A stretch of 64,000 bases of DNA from UBA2882 sp051877575 (GTDB lineage: Bacteria; Bacillota; Clostridia; Lachnospirales; Lachnospiraceae): the NCBI GenBank assembly GCA_051877575.1, contig JBJEJA010000031.1, positions 1 to 64,000 on the forward strand, read 5' to 3'. This document shows, piece by piece, positions 8,083 to 15,613 of this stretch. Numbering within the stretch: the first letter of the stretch is position 1; every line of letters begins with the position of its first letter. The notes below the pieces were generated by a model. It was given only the letters and a program-made list of their open reading frames with translations, made no database searches and had not been told where the DNA came from. Position numbers and translations under genes: made by a program.

Positions 8083-8121
8083 AAATGCAAAAAAATTTTA
8101 TATTTCGACTTGCATTTTTTT
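8083..8121 (+). terminator. Possible terminator after trhP
   Basis: AAATGCAA at 8083-8090 pairs with TTGCATTT at 8110-8117 around a 19-base AT-rich loop and is followed by further T residues. The stem is AT-rich and the loop is long, so this is a weak terminator at best. The same bases could supply a poor -35 element (TTGCAT) for glnN with TATCTT 17 bases later. Confidence 0.35.
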
Positions 8122-8145
8122 AAAAATAAGAGTATCTTATAGAAA

Positions 8146-8220
8146 ACGGCAGTAAGCCGTGCATATAAGGTATCTTGAACGACGATGTTCCAAACAAAAG
8201 GTTTGGGGCATTTTCTTTTT
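8146..8220 (+). promoter_or_regulatory. glnN leader with intrinsic terminator and competing hairpin
   Basis: A strong terminator lies 84 bases before the glnN start. Bases 8185-8195 pair with 8201-8211 (11 pairs including G-U, loop AAAAG), followed by TTTCTTTTT. Upstream are two small hairpins: ACGGC/GCCGT (8146-8160, loop AGTAA) and GAAC/GTTC (8177-8190, six-base loop GACGAT). The second uses bases 8187-8190, which are also in the terminator stem, so the two structures exclude each other. This is the architecture of a transcription attenuator. ANTAR-type antitermination of nitrogen genes is a known precedent, but the loops do not fit its A1/G4 hexaloop rule cleanly, so the trigger is undetermined. 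Confidence 0.6.
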
Positions 8221-8303
8221 GTTATGGCAAAAGGACTAAGGGTGGACATAAAGAAATACAGGATACCTGCTCCCAAAATAATCAAAGAAAAGGAGAAATA
8301 GAA

Positions 8304-10415
8304 ATGAGTGAAGTAATGAACGTCGAAGAAATCTTCGGAAAAAATGTATTCACACTTGGAAAGATGAAAGAACGTCTTCCAAAAGATGCCTTCAAAGAGG
8401 TTAAGAAAGTCATGGATCAGGGCGGAGAGCTCTCAATGGAGACAGCGAATGTCGTTGCCAAGGCAATGAAAGACTGGGCTGTTGAAAACGGCGCAACCCA
8501 TTATACCCATTGGTTCCAGCCGCTGACAGGTATCACGGCAGAAAAACATGATGCTTTTGTAGCGCATCCCGATGAAACCGGTAAGATGATCACCGAATTT
8601 TCCGGTAAAGAGCTGATCAAGGGCGAGCCCGATGCTTCATCTTTCCCTTCCGGCGGTCTTCGTGCTACTTTTGAAGCCAGAGGATATACAGCGTGGGATA
8701 TTACTTCTCCCGCATTCTTAAAAGAATCCGCTACCGGTGCTATCCTTTGTATTCCCACGGCATTCTGCTCTTATACAGGAGAAGCATTGGATAAAAAGAC
8801 TCCTTTACTGCGTTCCATGGAGGCTGTTTCCAAACAGGCGCTCCGTATCGTAAGATTATTCGGCAATACAGAAGCTACCAAGGTTGTAGCATCCGTCGGA
8901 CCCGAGCAGGAATATTTCCTTGTTGATGAGAAGTATTACAAACAGAGATCTGACCTGATGTTTGCGGGACGTACTTTATTCGGTGCTCCGGCTCCCAAAG
9001 GACAGGAAATGGAAGATCACTACTTCGGTGTTATCCGCGAGCGCGTCGGCGCATACATGAAAGATTTGAATGAAGAGCTGTGGAAACTGGGTGTAACCGC
9101 AAAAACACAGCATAACGAAGTTGCTCCCGCACAGCATGAGCTGGCTCCGATCTATGAAACGGCAAATATCGCTGTAGATCACAACCAGCTGGTTATGGAG
9201 ACCATGAAGAGAGTAGCGGTTCATCACGGTATGAGATGTCTGCTCCATGAGAAACCCTATGCCGGAGTCAACGGTTCCGGTAAGCACAACAACTGGTCTA
9301 TTACAACCGATAACGGTGTGAACCTGCTGGATCCCGGCGATACACCCAATGAAAACATTCAGTTCCTGCTGGTTCTTGCCTGCATTATGAAAGCGGTTGA
9401 TACCCATGCAGATCTGCTTCGTCAGTCCGCATCCGATGTCGGCAACGATCACAGACTCGGAGCCAATGAAGCGCCTCCGGCAATCATCTCCATGTTCCTC
9501 GGCGAGCAGTTGGAAGATGTGGTAAAACAGCTTGTTGAAACAGGTAATGCCGCTTCCTGCAAAGAGGGCGGAAAACTGGAGACGGGTGTTTCCACTTTAC
9601 CTGATCTTGATAAAGATGCGACAGACCGTAACAGAACATCACCTTTTGCATTTACCGGAAACAAATTTGAGTTCCGTATGGTAGGTTCCGCAGATTCTAT
9701 CGCCGGTCCCAACACCACATTGAATGCAATCGTGGCAGAGGCATTCTGCGAAGCTGCCGATGTTCTGGAAAAAGCGGATGATTTTGATATTGCGGTACAT
9801 GATCTGATCAAAGAATATATGACCAAACACCAGAGAATTATCTTTAACGGCAACGGTTATTCCGATGAATGGGTTGTAGAAGCTGAGAAGAGAGGCTTGC
9901 CGAACATCAAATCCATGATCGAGGCTGCAAGCACTCTGACATCCGACAAAGCAGTTGCTTTGTTTGAAAAATTCGGTATCTATACAAAACCCGAATTGGA
10001 GTCCCGTGAAGAGATTATTTATGAGACTTATGCAAAGACCATCAATATCGAAGCATTGACCATGATCGATATGGCGGGTAAGCAGATTATCCCTGCAGTT
10101 GTAAAATATTCCAAGACACTGGCTGACACTGTAAATGCCGTAAAAGCAGCAGGGGGAGATGCTTCCGTTCAGACAGAAATGTTAAAGACCGTGACCAAGA
10201 AACTGGCTGCAATGCAGAAAGCTTTGACAAAACTGGAGAAAGCAGAAGCCAAAGGAAGTGCCATGGAAGATGCAAAAGCACAGGCATTCTTCTACAAAGA
10301 TACGGTAAAAGCTGCCATGGAAGAATTGAGAACACCTGCAGATGAGCTGGAAATGATTGTAGATAAAGAAATCTGGCCTATCCCTACTTACGGAGAGCTG
10401 ATGTTTGAAGTATAA
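8304..10415 (+). CDS. glnN: Type III glutamine synthetase
   Basis: The 703-residue product is a GSIII enzyme: the N-terminal region contains NGATHYTHWFQPLTG and SFPSGGLRATFEARGYTAWD, the middle has VGPEQEYFLVD, and the catalytic core has TAKTQHNEVAPAQHELAPI and GVNGSGKHNNWSI. These are the family forms of the ATP- and metal-binding motifs. It makes glutamine from glutamate and ammonia with ATP. The frame is open further upstream, but ATG 8304 has AAAGGAG at good spacing and gives the expected GSIII length. It is monocistronic: an attenuator-like leader precedes it and a long inverted repeat follows. No PII (GlnB) or ammonium transporter gene is adjacent. Confidence 0.96.
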   Translation: MSEVMNVEEIFGKNVFTLGKMKERLPKDAFKEVKKVMDQGGELSMETANVVAKAMKDWAVENGATHYTHWFQPLTGITAEKHDAFVAHPDETGKMITEFSGKELIKGEPDASSFPSGGLRATFEARGYTAWDITSPAFLKESATGAILCIPTAFCSYTGEALDKKTPLLRSMEAVSKQALRIVRLFGNTEATKVVASVGPEQEYFLVDEKYYKQRSDLMFAGRTLFGAPAPKGQEMEDHYFGVIRERVGAYMKDLNEELWKLGVTAKTQHNEVAPAQHELAPIYETANIAVDHNQLVMETMKRVAVHHGMRCLLHEKPYAGVNGSGKHNNWSITTDNGVNLLDPGDTPNENIQFLLVLACIMKAVDTHADLLRQSASDVGNDHRLGANEAPPAIISMFLGEQLEDVVKQLVETGNAASCKEGGKLETGVSTLPDLDKDATDRNRTSPFAFTGNKFEFRMVGSADSIAGPNTTLNAIVAEAFCEAADVLEKADDFDIAVHDLIKEYMTKHQRIIFNGNGYSDEWVVEAEKRGLPNIKSMIEAASTLTSDKAVALFEKFGIYTKPELESREEIIYETYAKTINIEALTMIDMAGKQIIPAVVKYSKTLADTVNAVKAAGGDASVQTEMLKTVTKKLAAMQKALTKLEKAEAKGSAMEDAKAQAFFYKDTVKAAMEELRTPADELEMIVDKEIWPIPTYGELMFEV

Positions 10416-10428
10416 GAGATGAAATGCA

Positions 10429-10480
10429 AAAGTTCCCGGGAAGTAAGCCGTTCCAAAGGCGCCTTCTTTCCGGGAACTTT
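10429..10480 (+). terminator. Inverted repeat after glnN
   Basis: AAAGTTCCCGG at 10429-10439 pairs perfectly with CCGGGAACTTT at 10470-10480, and the interior can fold further (GAAG/CTTC). There is no long U-run beyond the T residues inside the stem, so termination may be imperfect. It may also stabilise the mRNA 3' end. Confidence 0.6.
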
Positions 10481-10520
10481 ACATTGTATTCAATTAAGTG
10501 CAAAAAAATGTAAAAACTGC

Positions 10521-10549
10521 TTGCAATTTTTCCAGGTTTTGTGTATACT
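10521..10549 (+). promoter_or_regulatory. Promoter of tRNA-Gln
   Basis: TTGCAA (10521-10526), a 17-base spacer and TATACT (10544-10549). The predicted start near 10556 is a few bases before the mature tRNA. The same two hexamers at the same spacing occur at the uvrB promoter. Confidence 0.75.
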
Positions 10550-10561
10550 AACCAATGTTGA

Positions 10562-10633
10562 TGGGCTATCGCCAAATGGTAAGGCAACGGACTCTGACTC
10601 CGTCATTTCAAGGTTCGAATCCTTGTAGCCCAG
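10562..10633 (+). tRNA. tRNA-Gln, anticodon CUG
   Basis: A complete cloverleaf can be drawn. Acceptor TGGGCTA (10562-10568) pairs with TAGCCCA (10626-10632), discriminator G. The D arm is GCC...GGC, the anticodon arm ACGGA/TCCGT with loop CTCTGAC and anticodon CTG, and the T arm AAGG/CCTT with loop TTCGAAT. The CCA end is not encoded. It reads the Gln codon CAG. It stands alone, with its own promoter and terminator, directly downstream of glutamine synthetase. Confidence 0.95.
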
Positions 10634-10640
10634 CTCGTGG

Positions 10641-10676
10641 ACCTGATGAAATATATTTCGTCAGGTTTTTTCTTTT
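10641..10676 (+). terminator. Terminator of tRNA-Gln
   Basis: ACCTGATGAAA pairs with TTTCGTCAGGT around a short AT loop (one G-T pair), followed immediately by TTTTTCTTTT. It starts eight bases after the tRNA. Confidence 0.85.
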
Positions 10677-10682
10677 GCTTTC

Positions 10683-10711
10683 TTGTGGATAAATCCACGA
10701 TTGGGTATAAT
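10683..10711 (+). promoter_or_regulatory. Promoter of the thioesterase gene with an overlapping palindrome
   Basis: TTGTGG (10683-10688), 17-base spacer, TATAAT (10706-10711). The -35 end is part of a palindrome GTGGAT-AA-ATCCAC, which could bind a regulator. The same bases contain TGTGGATAA, the reverse complement of the DnaA box TTATCCACA. Confidence 0.6.
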
Positions 10712-10745
10712 GGAAACAGAAATGCAGAGGATGTGAGAAAGAATT

Positions 10746-11450
10746 ATGTATGAGTTTCAGAGTAAGATCCGGTATAGCCAGCTTGACAGTAACGGAAATT
10801 TGGAATTGCCGGCATTGCTGGATTATTTTCAGGATTGTTCCATTTTTCATTCGGAAGAACTGGGACTGGGTGTGGAATATTTAAAAGAGAAAAAGATGCT
10901 TTGGGCACTTTCGGCGTGGCAGATTGTGATCCGGCGTTATCCGAAGCTTTGTGAAAATGTTACGGTAGGGACGGCACCTTATGGATTCAAAGGGTTTATC
11001 GGATACCGCAATTTCTGGATGCTGGATGAGAACGGGCAGGAGATAGCGGTGGCGAACTCTGTTTGGAGCCTGATCCATGCGGAAAGCGGAAAACCCATAA
11101 AACCCAATGAGGAAATGCAGGAAAAGTATGTATTATCTCCGAAATTGGAAATGGATTATGCGGACCGGAGAATCCGGCTTGAGGGAGAAGGCGTACCTTA
11201 TGAGCCTGCAATCGTCATGGCACATCATCTGGATACAAATCTGCATGTCAACAACGGCCAATATGTGCGGATTGCCATGGATTATCTGCCGGTCGGGTTT
11301 GTGATCGGACAGTTGCGGGCGGAATATAAGATGCAGGCAGTGCTTGGGACAAAGTTGTATCCGGTTGTATTTGAAGGAGAGAAGAAAACGGCTGTGAGCC
11401 TTCGAAATGAAGAGGGCGCGGTTTACTGCAATGTAGAGTTCAGTCAATAA
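10746..11450 (+). CDS. Acyl-ACP thioesterase
   Basis: This 234-residue double hot-dog protein fits the bacterial acyl-ACP thioesterase family (FatA/FatB-like). The first hot-dog starts YSQLDSNGNLELPALLDYFQD, with a later GYRNFWMLDENGQ. The second has the catalytic-type motif DTNLHVNNGQYVRIAMDYLP, where Asn and His are the expected active residues. It would release fatty acids from acyl carrier protein in the cytoplasm. The gene has its own promoter and is followed after 19 bases by cvfB. Thioesterase substrate chain length cannot be read from the sequence. Confidence 0.85.
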   Translation: MYEFQSKIRYSQLDSNGNLELPALLDYFQDCSIFHSEELGLGVEYLKEKKMLWALSAWQIVIRRYPKLCENVTVGTAPYGFKGFIGYRNFWMLDENGQEIAVANSVWSLIHAESGKPIKPNEEMQEKYVLSPKLEMDYADRRIRLEGEGVPYEPAIVMAHHLDTNLHVNNGQYVRIAMDYLPVGFVIGQLRAEYKMQAVLGTKLYPVVFEGEKKTAVSLRNEEGAVYCNVEFSQ

Positions 11451-11469
11451 GGAAAGAGCAGGAATTTAG

Positions 11470-12324
11470 ATGTTGGAATTAGGAAAAAAACAGCGGTTGA
11501 GTATTGTAAAAAAAGTGGATTTCGGAGTCTATCTGGCAGAGCATATGCCCACAAAGGGAGCAGATGTCAAAGAAATAGAAAAGGTGCTCCTTCCGGCCAA
11601 ACAGGTGCCGGCAGAGTTTGATGTGGGAGATTCGTTAGAAGTCTTTCTTTATAAAGATTCCAAGGATCGCATGATCGCTACGGTCCGGGAGCCGATGCTG
11701 GCTTTGGGAGAAGTGGCCAGGCTGAAGGTGGCACAGGTGTCCGAAATAGGAGCCTTCCTTTCCTGGGGGCTGGAAAAAGATCTGTTTCTGCCGTTTAAAG
11801 AGCAGACAAAACGTGTGAAAGCGGGAGAGGAAATACTGGTTGCGTTGTATATCGATAAAAGCCGGAGACTGGCTGCAACCATGAAACTATATCCTTATCT
11901 GAAAATCGCCGCAAATTACCAAAAGGATGACATGGTAACAGGAACGGTCTATGAGCTGGCACAAGGCTTTGGCGCATATGTGGCGGTTGACGACCGGTAT
12001 CAGGGCATGATTCCGGCAAAGGAACCATGGAACGGCATCGTACCGGGAGATGTGGTGACAGCCCGTGTCACGGCGGTGAAAGAAGACGGAAAGCTGGATC
12101 TGAGTCTGCGCCGGAAAGCATATGCCCAGATGAGTCCTGACGGGGAAAAAATACTGGCGCTGTTAACGGAAAAGGGAGGACAACTTCCGCTGAACGATAC
12201 ATCTTCGCCGGAAGAAATCAAAGAATTGCTGGGCATGAGCAAAAACGAGTTTAAGCGTGCAATCGGGCATTTATACAAACAAAGAAAGATTATAATCGGA
12301 GACAAAGGAATTCGCCTGGTTTAA
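11470..12324 (+). CDS. cvfB: CvfB/YitL-like S1-domain RNA-binding protein
   Basis: The 284-residue protein has the CvfB layout: three S1-like OB-folds (approx. 1-65, 70-140 and 145-215) and a C-terminal winged helix (approx. 220-284, with SPEEIKELLGMSKNEFKRAI). Typical S1 phrases are VDFGVYLAEH, ISEIGAFLSWGLEKDLFLPF, and TGTVYELAQGFGAYVAVDD with GKLDLSLR. CvfB binds RNA and affects virulence gene expression in Staphylococcus aureus; its function in commensal Clostridia is unknown. It is probably cotranscribed with the thioesterase. Confidence 0.85.
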   Translation: MLELGKKQRLSIVKKVDFGVYLAEHMPTKGADVKEIEKVLLPAKQVPAEFDVGDSLEVFLYKDSKDRMIATVREPMLALGEVARLKVAQVSEIGAFLSWGLEKDLFLPFKEQTKRVKAGEEILVALYIDKSRRLAATMKLYPYLKIAANYQKDDMVTGTVYELAQGFGAYVAVDDRYQGMIPAKEPWNGIVPGDVVTARVTAVKEDGKLDLSLRRKAYAQMSPDGEKILALLTEKGGQLPLNDTSSPEEIKELLGMSKNEFKRAIGHLYKQRKIIIGDKGIRLV

Positions 12325-12330
12325 AAATGT

Positions 12331-12358
12331 TTGCTTTTTTGTCTGTTTGCTATATAAT
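12331..12358 (+). promoter_or_regulatory. Promoter of the 78-residue gene
   Basis: TTGCTT (12331-12336), 16-base spacer, TATAAT (12353-12358), about 30 bases before the ATG. It lies immediately after the cvfB stop, so the small gene has an independent start of transcription. Confidence 0.6.
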
Positions 12359-12388
12359 CAATATGTAAAAAAGAAAAGGAGTAAAAAT

Positions 12389-12625
12389 ATGAAAGTACAG
12401 AATATTACGGATATTGACAAATTTTTTGAGGTGATTGACAGCTGTAAGGGTAAAGTCGAGCTGGTAACGGGAGAAGGAGATCGTCTGAATCTGAAATCCA
12501 AACTTTCCCAGTACGTTTCCATGGCGAATATCTTTTCCGACGGAACCATCTCCGAGTTAGAACTGCTTGCATATGAGCCGGAAGATATCAACAAGTTGTT
12601 GAACTTTATGATGAACGGCTGCTAA
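12389..12625 (+). CDS. Conserved-looking small protein of unknown function
   Basis: I do not recognise a characterised family. The 78-residue product starts MKVQNITDIDKFFEVIDSC and continues with KVELVTGEGDRLNLKSKLSQ, then an acidic helix ending LLNFMMNGC. Composition and a strong AAAGGAG eight bases upstream indicate a real gene; an upstream ATG at 12347 lies inside the promoter and is not used. Its segments KVELVTGEGDRLNLKS and FSDGTISELELLAYEPEDI suggest a small alpha/beta fold. It has its own promoter and is followed after four bases by a CPBP protease gene. Confidence 0.7.
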   Translation: MKVQNITDIDKFFEVIDSCKGKVELVTGEGDRLNLKSKLSQYVSMANIFSDGTISELELLAYEPEDINKLLNFMMNGC

Positions 12626-12629
12626 GAAA

Positions 12630-13601
12630 ATGAGTACCAAAACAGTAAACCGCCTCTTCCTCGTTTCGTTATTCGTAGAAGCGGCGGCAAGCTTTTTATT
12701 GGATAAAACAGAATGGCAGCTCAGCGCGATCGGTGCCCTGCTTTTGAATCAGTTGCTCCTGTTGCTGCCGGCAGTCATATTTCTGGCAGCAACCAAAACG
12801 AAACCGGGATTTATTGCCCATAATCGGATAAGGCTTGCCACACCCTTGCTTTGCGTGGTTTTTACAGGTCTGTGTATGCCTTTGATCATGGTTGTGAATA
12901 TGATATCCATGTTGTTCGTGGAGAATGAGGCGAACCGACTTTCCTATGCTTTGATGGGAGTACCGGCATGGCTGTTGTTTTTGGTCGTGGGCATACTGGG
13001 GCCGATGAATGAAGAATTCCTGTATCGCGGAGTATTTTATCACAGCTACCGGCGGACCGGAAGAATCATGGCATCCATATTGATGTCTGCTTTTTTGTTC
13101 GGGCTGATGCATCTGAATTTTAATCAGATGAGTTACGCCGTTGTTGTGGGGATCCTGGGAGCTCTCCTGGTGGAAGCTACGGGCAGTATCGTTTCTTCCA
13201 TGATATTTCATGCCTGTATTAACAGTTATAATGTTCTGCTCATGGTCATGCAGCGGGACGAGCTGGCTGCCGTAAACGGGAATACGCAGGCATTACTGAA
13301 TGAGGGGCTTGCTGAGCTGGGGCTTAGCTACAGGCAGTTTCTGTTATTGGAGATTGCCATGTTTGGTGCTGTTGCCGTAGCCATGACTGCTTTGGCGGTT
13401 CTGTTGTTGTACGGAATGGCATCTATAGAACACCGGAAAACGGAGTTTTTAAGCATATTTAGACAGAAAGAAGGGAAACCTGCGGGGGAAAAGAAGGGAT
13501 CCCTTTGGACGGTATCACTGGTTGTTGCGGTGGTGCTTAGTTTTCTTTGCATGATTGCGGATCAATTACTTCCCGTAATTGCAAAAGTAATGTATGGGTA
13601 A
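12630..13601 (+). CDS. CPBP family intramembrane protease
   Basis: A 323-residue polytopic protein (about eight membrane segments) with the CAAX/CPBP motifs: EEFLYRG at residues 128-134, FGLMHLNF in the next conserved helix, and FHACINSYN in the last. The two Glu, the Arg and the His residues form the presumed active site. Family members include prenyl-protein Rce1-type proteases and bacteriocin self-immunity proteins; substrate cannot be assigned. It follows the small unknown gene by four bases and precedes a WecG-like gene by nine, so the three form an operon ending at the terminator 14298-14323. Confidence 0.88.
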   Translation: MSTKTVNRLFLVSLFVEAAASFLLDKTEWQLSAIGALLLNQLLLLLPAVIFLAATKTKPGFIAHNRIRLATPLLCVVFTGLCMPLIMVVNMISMLFVENEANRLSYALMGVPAWLLFLVVGILGPMNEEFLYRGVFYHSYRRTGRIMASILMSAFLFGLMHLNFNQMSYAVVVGILGALLVEATGSIVSSMIFHACINSYNVLLMVMQRDELAAVNGNTQALLNEGLAELGLSYRQFLLLEIAMFGAVAVAMTALAVLLLYGMASIEHRKTEFLSIFRQKEGKPAGEKKGSLWTVSLVVAVVLSFLCMIADQLLPVIAKVMYG

Positions 13602-13610
13602 GGTGAACCT

Positions 13611-14300
13611 ATGAGGAAAATGGAAGTTCTGGGAATCTCACTGCAGGATTTGACAGTCCGTGAATCCATGAAAAAGGTCGATCAGTTCTTTCGCGACGGA
13701 AAAGTCAGTACGATTGCATTGATCACCATGAGAGGACTTATTGCGGCGCAGGATTCTCCCGAAATCAGAGAGTGGATGGACAGCCTGGATATGACGGTGG
13801 CGGCGGATTCGGATATTCTTCATGCGGCGGATATCAGCTACCGGAGCAGGATTTATGATGTTGAAAATGATGTATTTATGAAAGAATTCCTGAAAAAACT
13901 GTCCAGACAGCGTAAAAAAGTATATCTGCTGAGCGGGACGGAGGCCAGTCTCAGGAAACTGGAAGACGAGTTGTCGGCATATCAGGATGATCTGCGTATT
14001 GTGGGCAGATTGGCAACGGAAAATCTGGAATATGAGGATGACTTTGTCATCAACGATATCAATATGAAAATGCCCGGAGTGTTGATTTCAAATCTGGAAT
14101 CTCCGCTAAGAGAAACGTTCCTGAAAGAAAATCATATGAAACTGAATGTTTCTATCTGGCTGATGGTTCGGGCGGATCTTGATCTGGGTAAAAGGGATCA
14201 GGGATTTTTCAAAAAGATGTATAACAGATTGTTGAAAAAGTGGTTTCATATCAGACTGGACCGCTATAAAGAACAACTGGATTCCGAACAGGAAAAGTAG
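13611..14300 (+). CDS. WecG/TagA/CpsF-like protein (GT26 fold), divergent
   Basis: The 229-residue protein resembles the WecG/TagA/CpsF glycosyltransferase family. It has MEVLGISLQDLTVRESMKKV at the start, TIALITMRGLIAAQDSPEI, then TVAADSDILHAADI and KVYLLSGTEASLRKLEDEL. Members transfer N-acetylmannosaminuronate or ManNAc to lipid-linked acceptors. Several usual features are altered: the early Asn/Thr motif region reads ITMRG, and the GxxGxP loop is not recognisable, so activity is uncertain. It is the last gene before a strong terminator and is separate from the large glycan locus at 39 kb. Confidence 0.65.
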   Translation: MRKMEVLGISLQDLTVRESMKKVDQFFRDGKVSTIALITMRGLIAAQDSPEIREWMDSLDMTVAADSDILHAADISYRSRIYDVENDVFMKEFLKKLSRQRKKVYLLSGTEASLRKLEDELSAYQDDLRIVGRLATENLEYEDDFVINDINMKMPGVLISNLESPLRETFLKENHMKLNVSIWLMVRADLDLGKRDQGFFKKMYNRLLKKWFHIRLDRYKEQLDSEQEK

Positions 14301-14323
14301 GACTGTAAAGTCCTATTTTTTTT
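14298..14323 (+). terminator. Intrinsic terminator
   Basis: TAGGACT (14298-14304), loop GTAA, AGTCCTA (14309-14315), then eight T residues. The 5' arm begins in the stop codon of the WecG-like gene. The 180 bases after it are AT-rich and lead to the next gene; no clear consensus promoter was found there. Confidence 0.9.
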
Positions 14324-14504
14324 ATTTTCCGAAGATTTTTATATAAAAATTGGCGGAATTTTCCAAAATTCTATAATTTTGCATAAAAAAATCGCACTTT
14401 TTACTGGCATTATTTGTGGAATTGTATTAAAATTGTTTACATAATGAGCAAAAATAAAAATTGGGGTTTTTGCATTGTGAAATATGTATAAAAGGAGCGG
14501 GGTT

Positions 14505-15593
14505 ATGATTTCGAATCAGATACTGCAGAATACAATCGACGGGTTAAAGGCAATATCCCGCGTGGATTTTGTCGTAATGGACACGGATGGAAATGAAGTG
14601 GCTGCAACGGTCACCGGGGATGCGGATTATGGAACGGCCGTCAGGGAATTTGTAAAATCGCCCGCAGACAGCCAGGAATTTTCCAAATATCAGTTTTTCA
14701 AAATATATGACGAGCAGATTCCGGAATATATTTTGATCGTGATCGGTGCCGGCGAGGATGTCTATATGGTTGGTAAAATGGCGGCATTCCAACTGCAGGG
14801 ATTGATGGTGGCATATAAAGAGCGGTTTGATAAAGACAACTTTATCAAAAATCTGCTGCTGGATAATTTGCTGCTGGTGGATATTTACAGCCGTTCCAAA
14901 AAGCTGCACATACCGACGGAAGCAAAGCGTACCGTTATGATCGTAGAGCCTTACGAGGGGAAGGACAGCAATATGCTGGAAGCGCTTCGCAGCTATTTCG
15001 GTACGGCCGGAAGAGATTTTGTGACTGCCGTGGATGAAAATAACGTAGTTATTGTCAAAGAGATACAGGATGCCGATTCCAAAGCAGAACTGGAAAAGGT
15101 TGCAAGCGGTATTAAAGCACATCTGGAAAGAGAAGGCATTTCAAGAGTACATGTTGCATATGGTAACATTGTAAATGAAATTAAAGAAGTCAGCCGCTCT
15201 TACAAAGAAGCGAAGATGGCGATGGATGTAGGAAAGATTTTCTTTGAGGACAGAGGAGTCATTGCCTACAGTGAATTGGGTATCGGAAGGTTGATCTATC
15301 AACTGCCGATTCCGCTTTGTAAAATGTTCATCAGTGAAATTTTTGGCGGAAAGAGTCCGGATGATTTTGATGATGAAACGATTACGACCATACATAAATT
15401 TTTCGAGAACAGTCTGAATGTATCGGAGACATCCAGGCAATTGTTTATTCACAGAAATACACTGGTATATCGTCTGGATAAACTGCAGAAAAGTACGGGG
15501 CTGGATTTGCGGGTTTTTGAGGATGCGATTACCTTCAAAATAGCTTTGATGGTTGTAAAGTATATGAAGTACATGGAAAGCTTTGATTATTAG
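14505..15593 (+). CDS. PucR/CdaR-type transcriptional regulator
   Basis: The 362-residue protein ends in the PucR-type helix-turn-helix (SLNVSETSRQLFIHRNTLVY followed by RLDKLQKSTG, about residues 308-340). It carries a middle GGDEF-like regulator domain and an N-terminal sensory region starting MISNQILQNTIDGLKAISRV. Sugar-diacid recognition regulators have this plan. I use ATG 14505, nine bases after AAAGGAG; an ATG at 14484 precedes the ribosome binding site. The gene ends 20 bases before ftsE with no terminator between, so it is likely cotranscribed with the division genes, an unusual partner for this regulator class. Its ligand is unknown. Confidence 0.82.
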   Translation: MISNQILQNTIDGLKAISRVDFVVMDTDGNEVAATVTGDADYGTAVREFVKSPADSQEFSKYQFFKIYDEQIPEYILIVIGAGEDVYMVGKMAAFQLQGLMVAYKERFDKDNFIKNLLLDNLLLVDIYSRSKKLHIPTEAKRTVMIVEPYEGKDSNMLEALRSYFGTAGRDFVTAVDENNVVIVKEIQDADSKAELEKVASGIKAHLEREGISRVHVAYGNIVNEIKEVSRSYKEAKMAMDVGKIFFEDRGVIAYSELGIGRLIYQLPIPLCKMFISEIFGGKSPDDFDDETITTIHKFFENSLNVSETSRQLFIHRNTLVYRLDKLQKSTGLDLRVFEDAITFKIALMVVKYMKYMESFDY

Positions 15594-15613
15594 AGGAAAG
15601 CAGGTAATTAAGA

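Noticed and set aside
8146..8190. ANTAR dual-hairpin target as a firm call
   Set aside because: The first loop is five bases and the second starts with G, which does not satisfy the A1/G4 hexaloop rule, so only a generic attenuator is claimed.
8175..8303. Extended N-terminus of glutamine synthetase
   Set aside because: These codons overlap the leader terminator, and ATG 8304 has a proper ribosome binding site and gives the family start.
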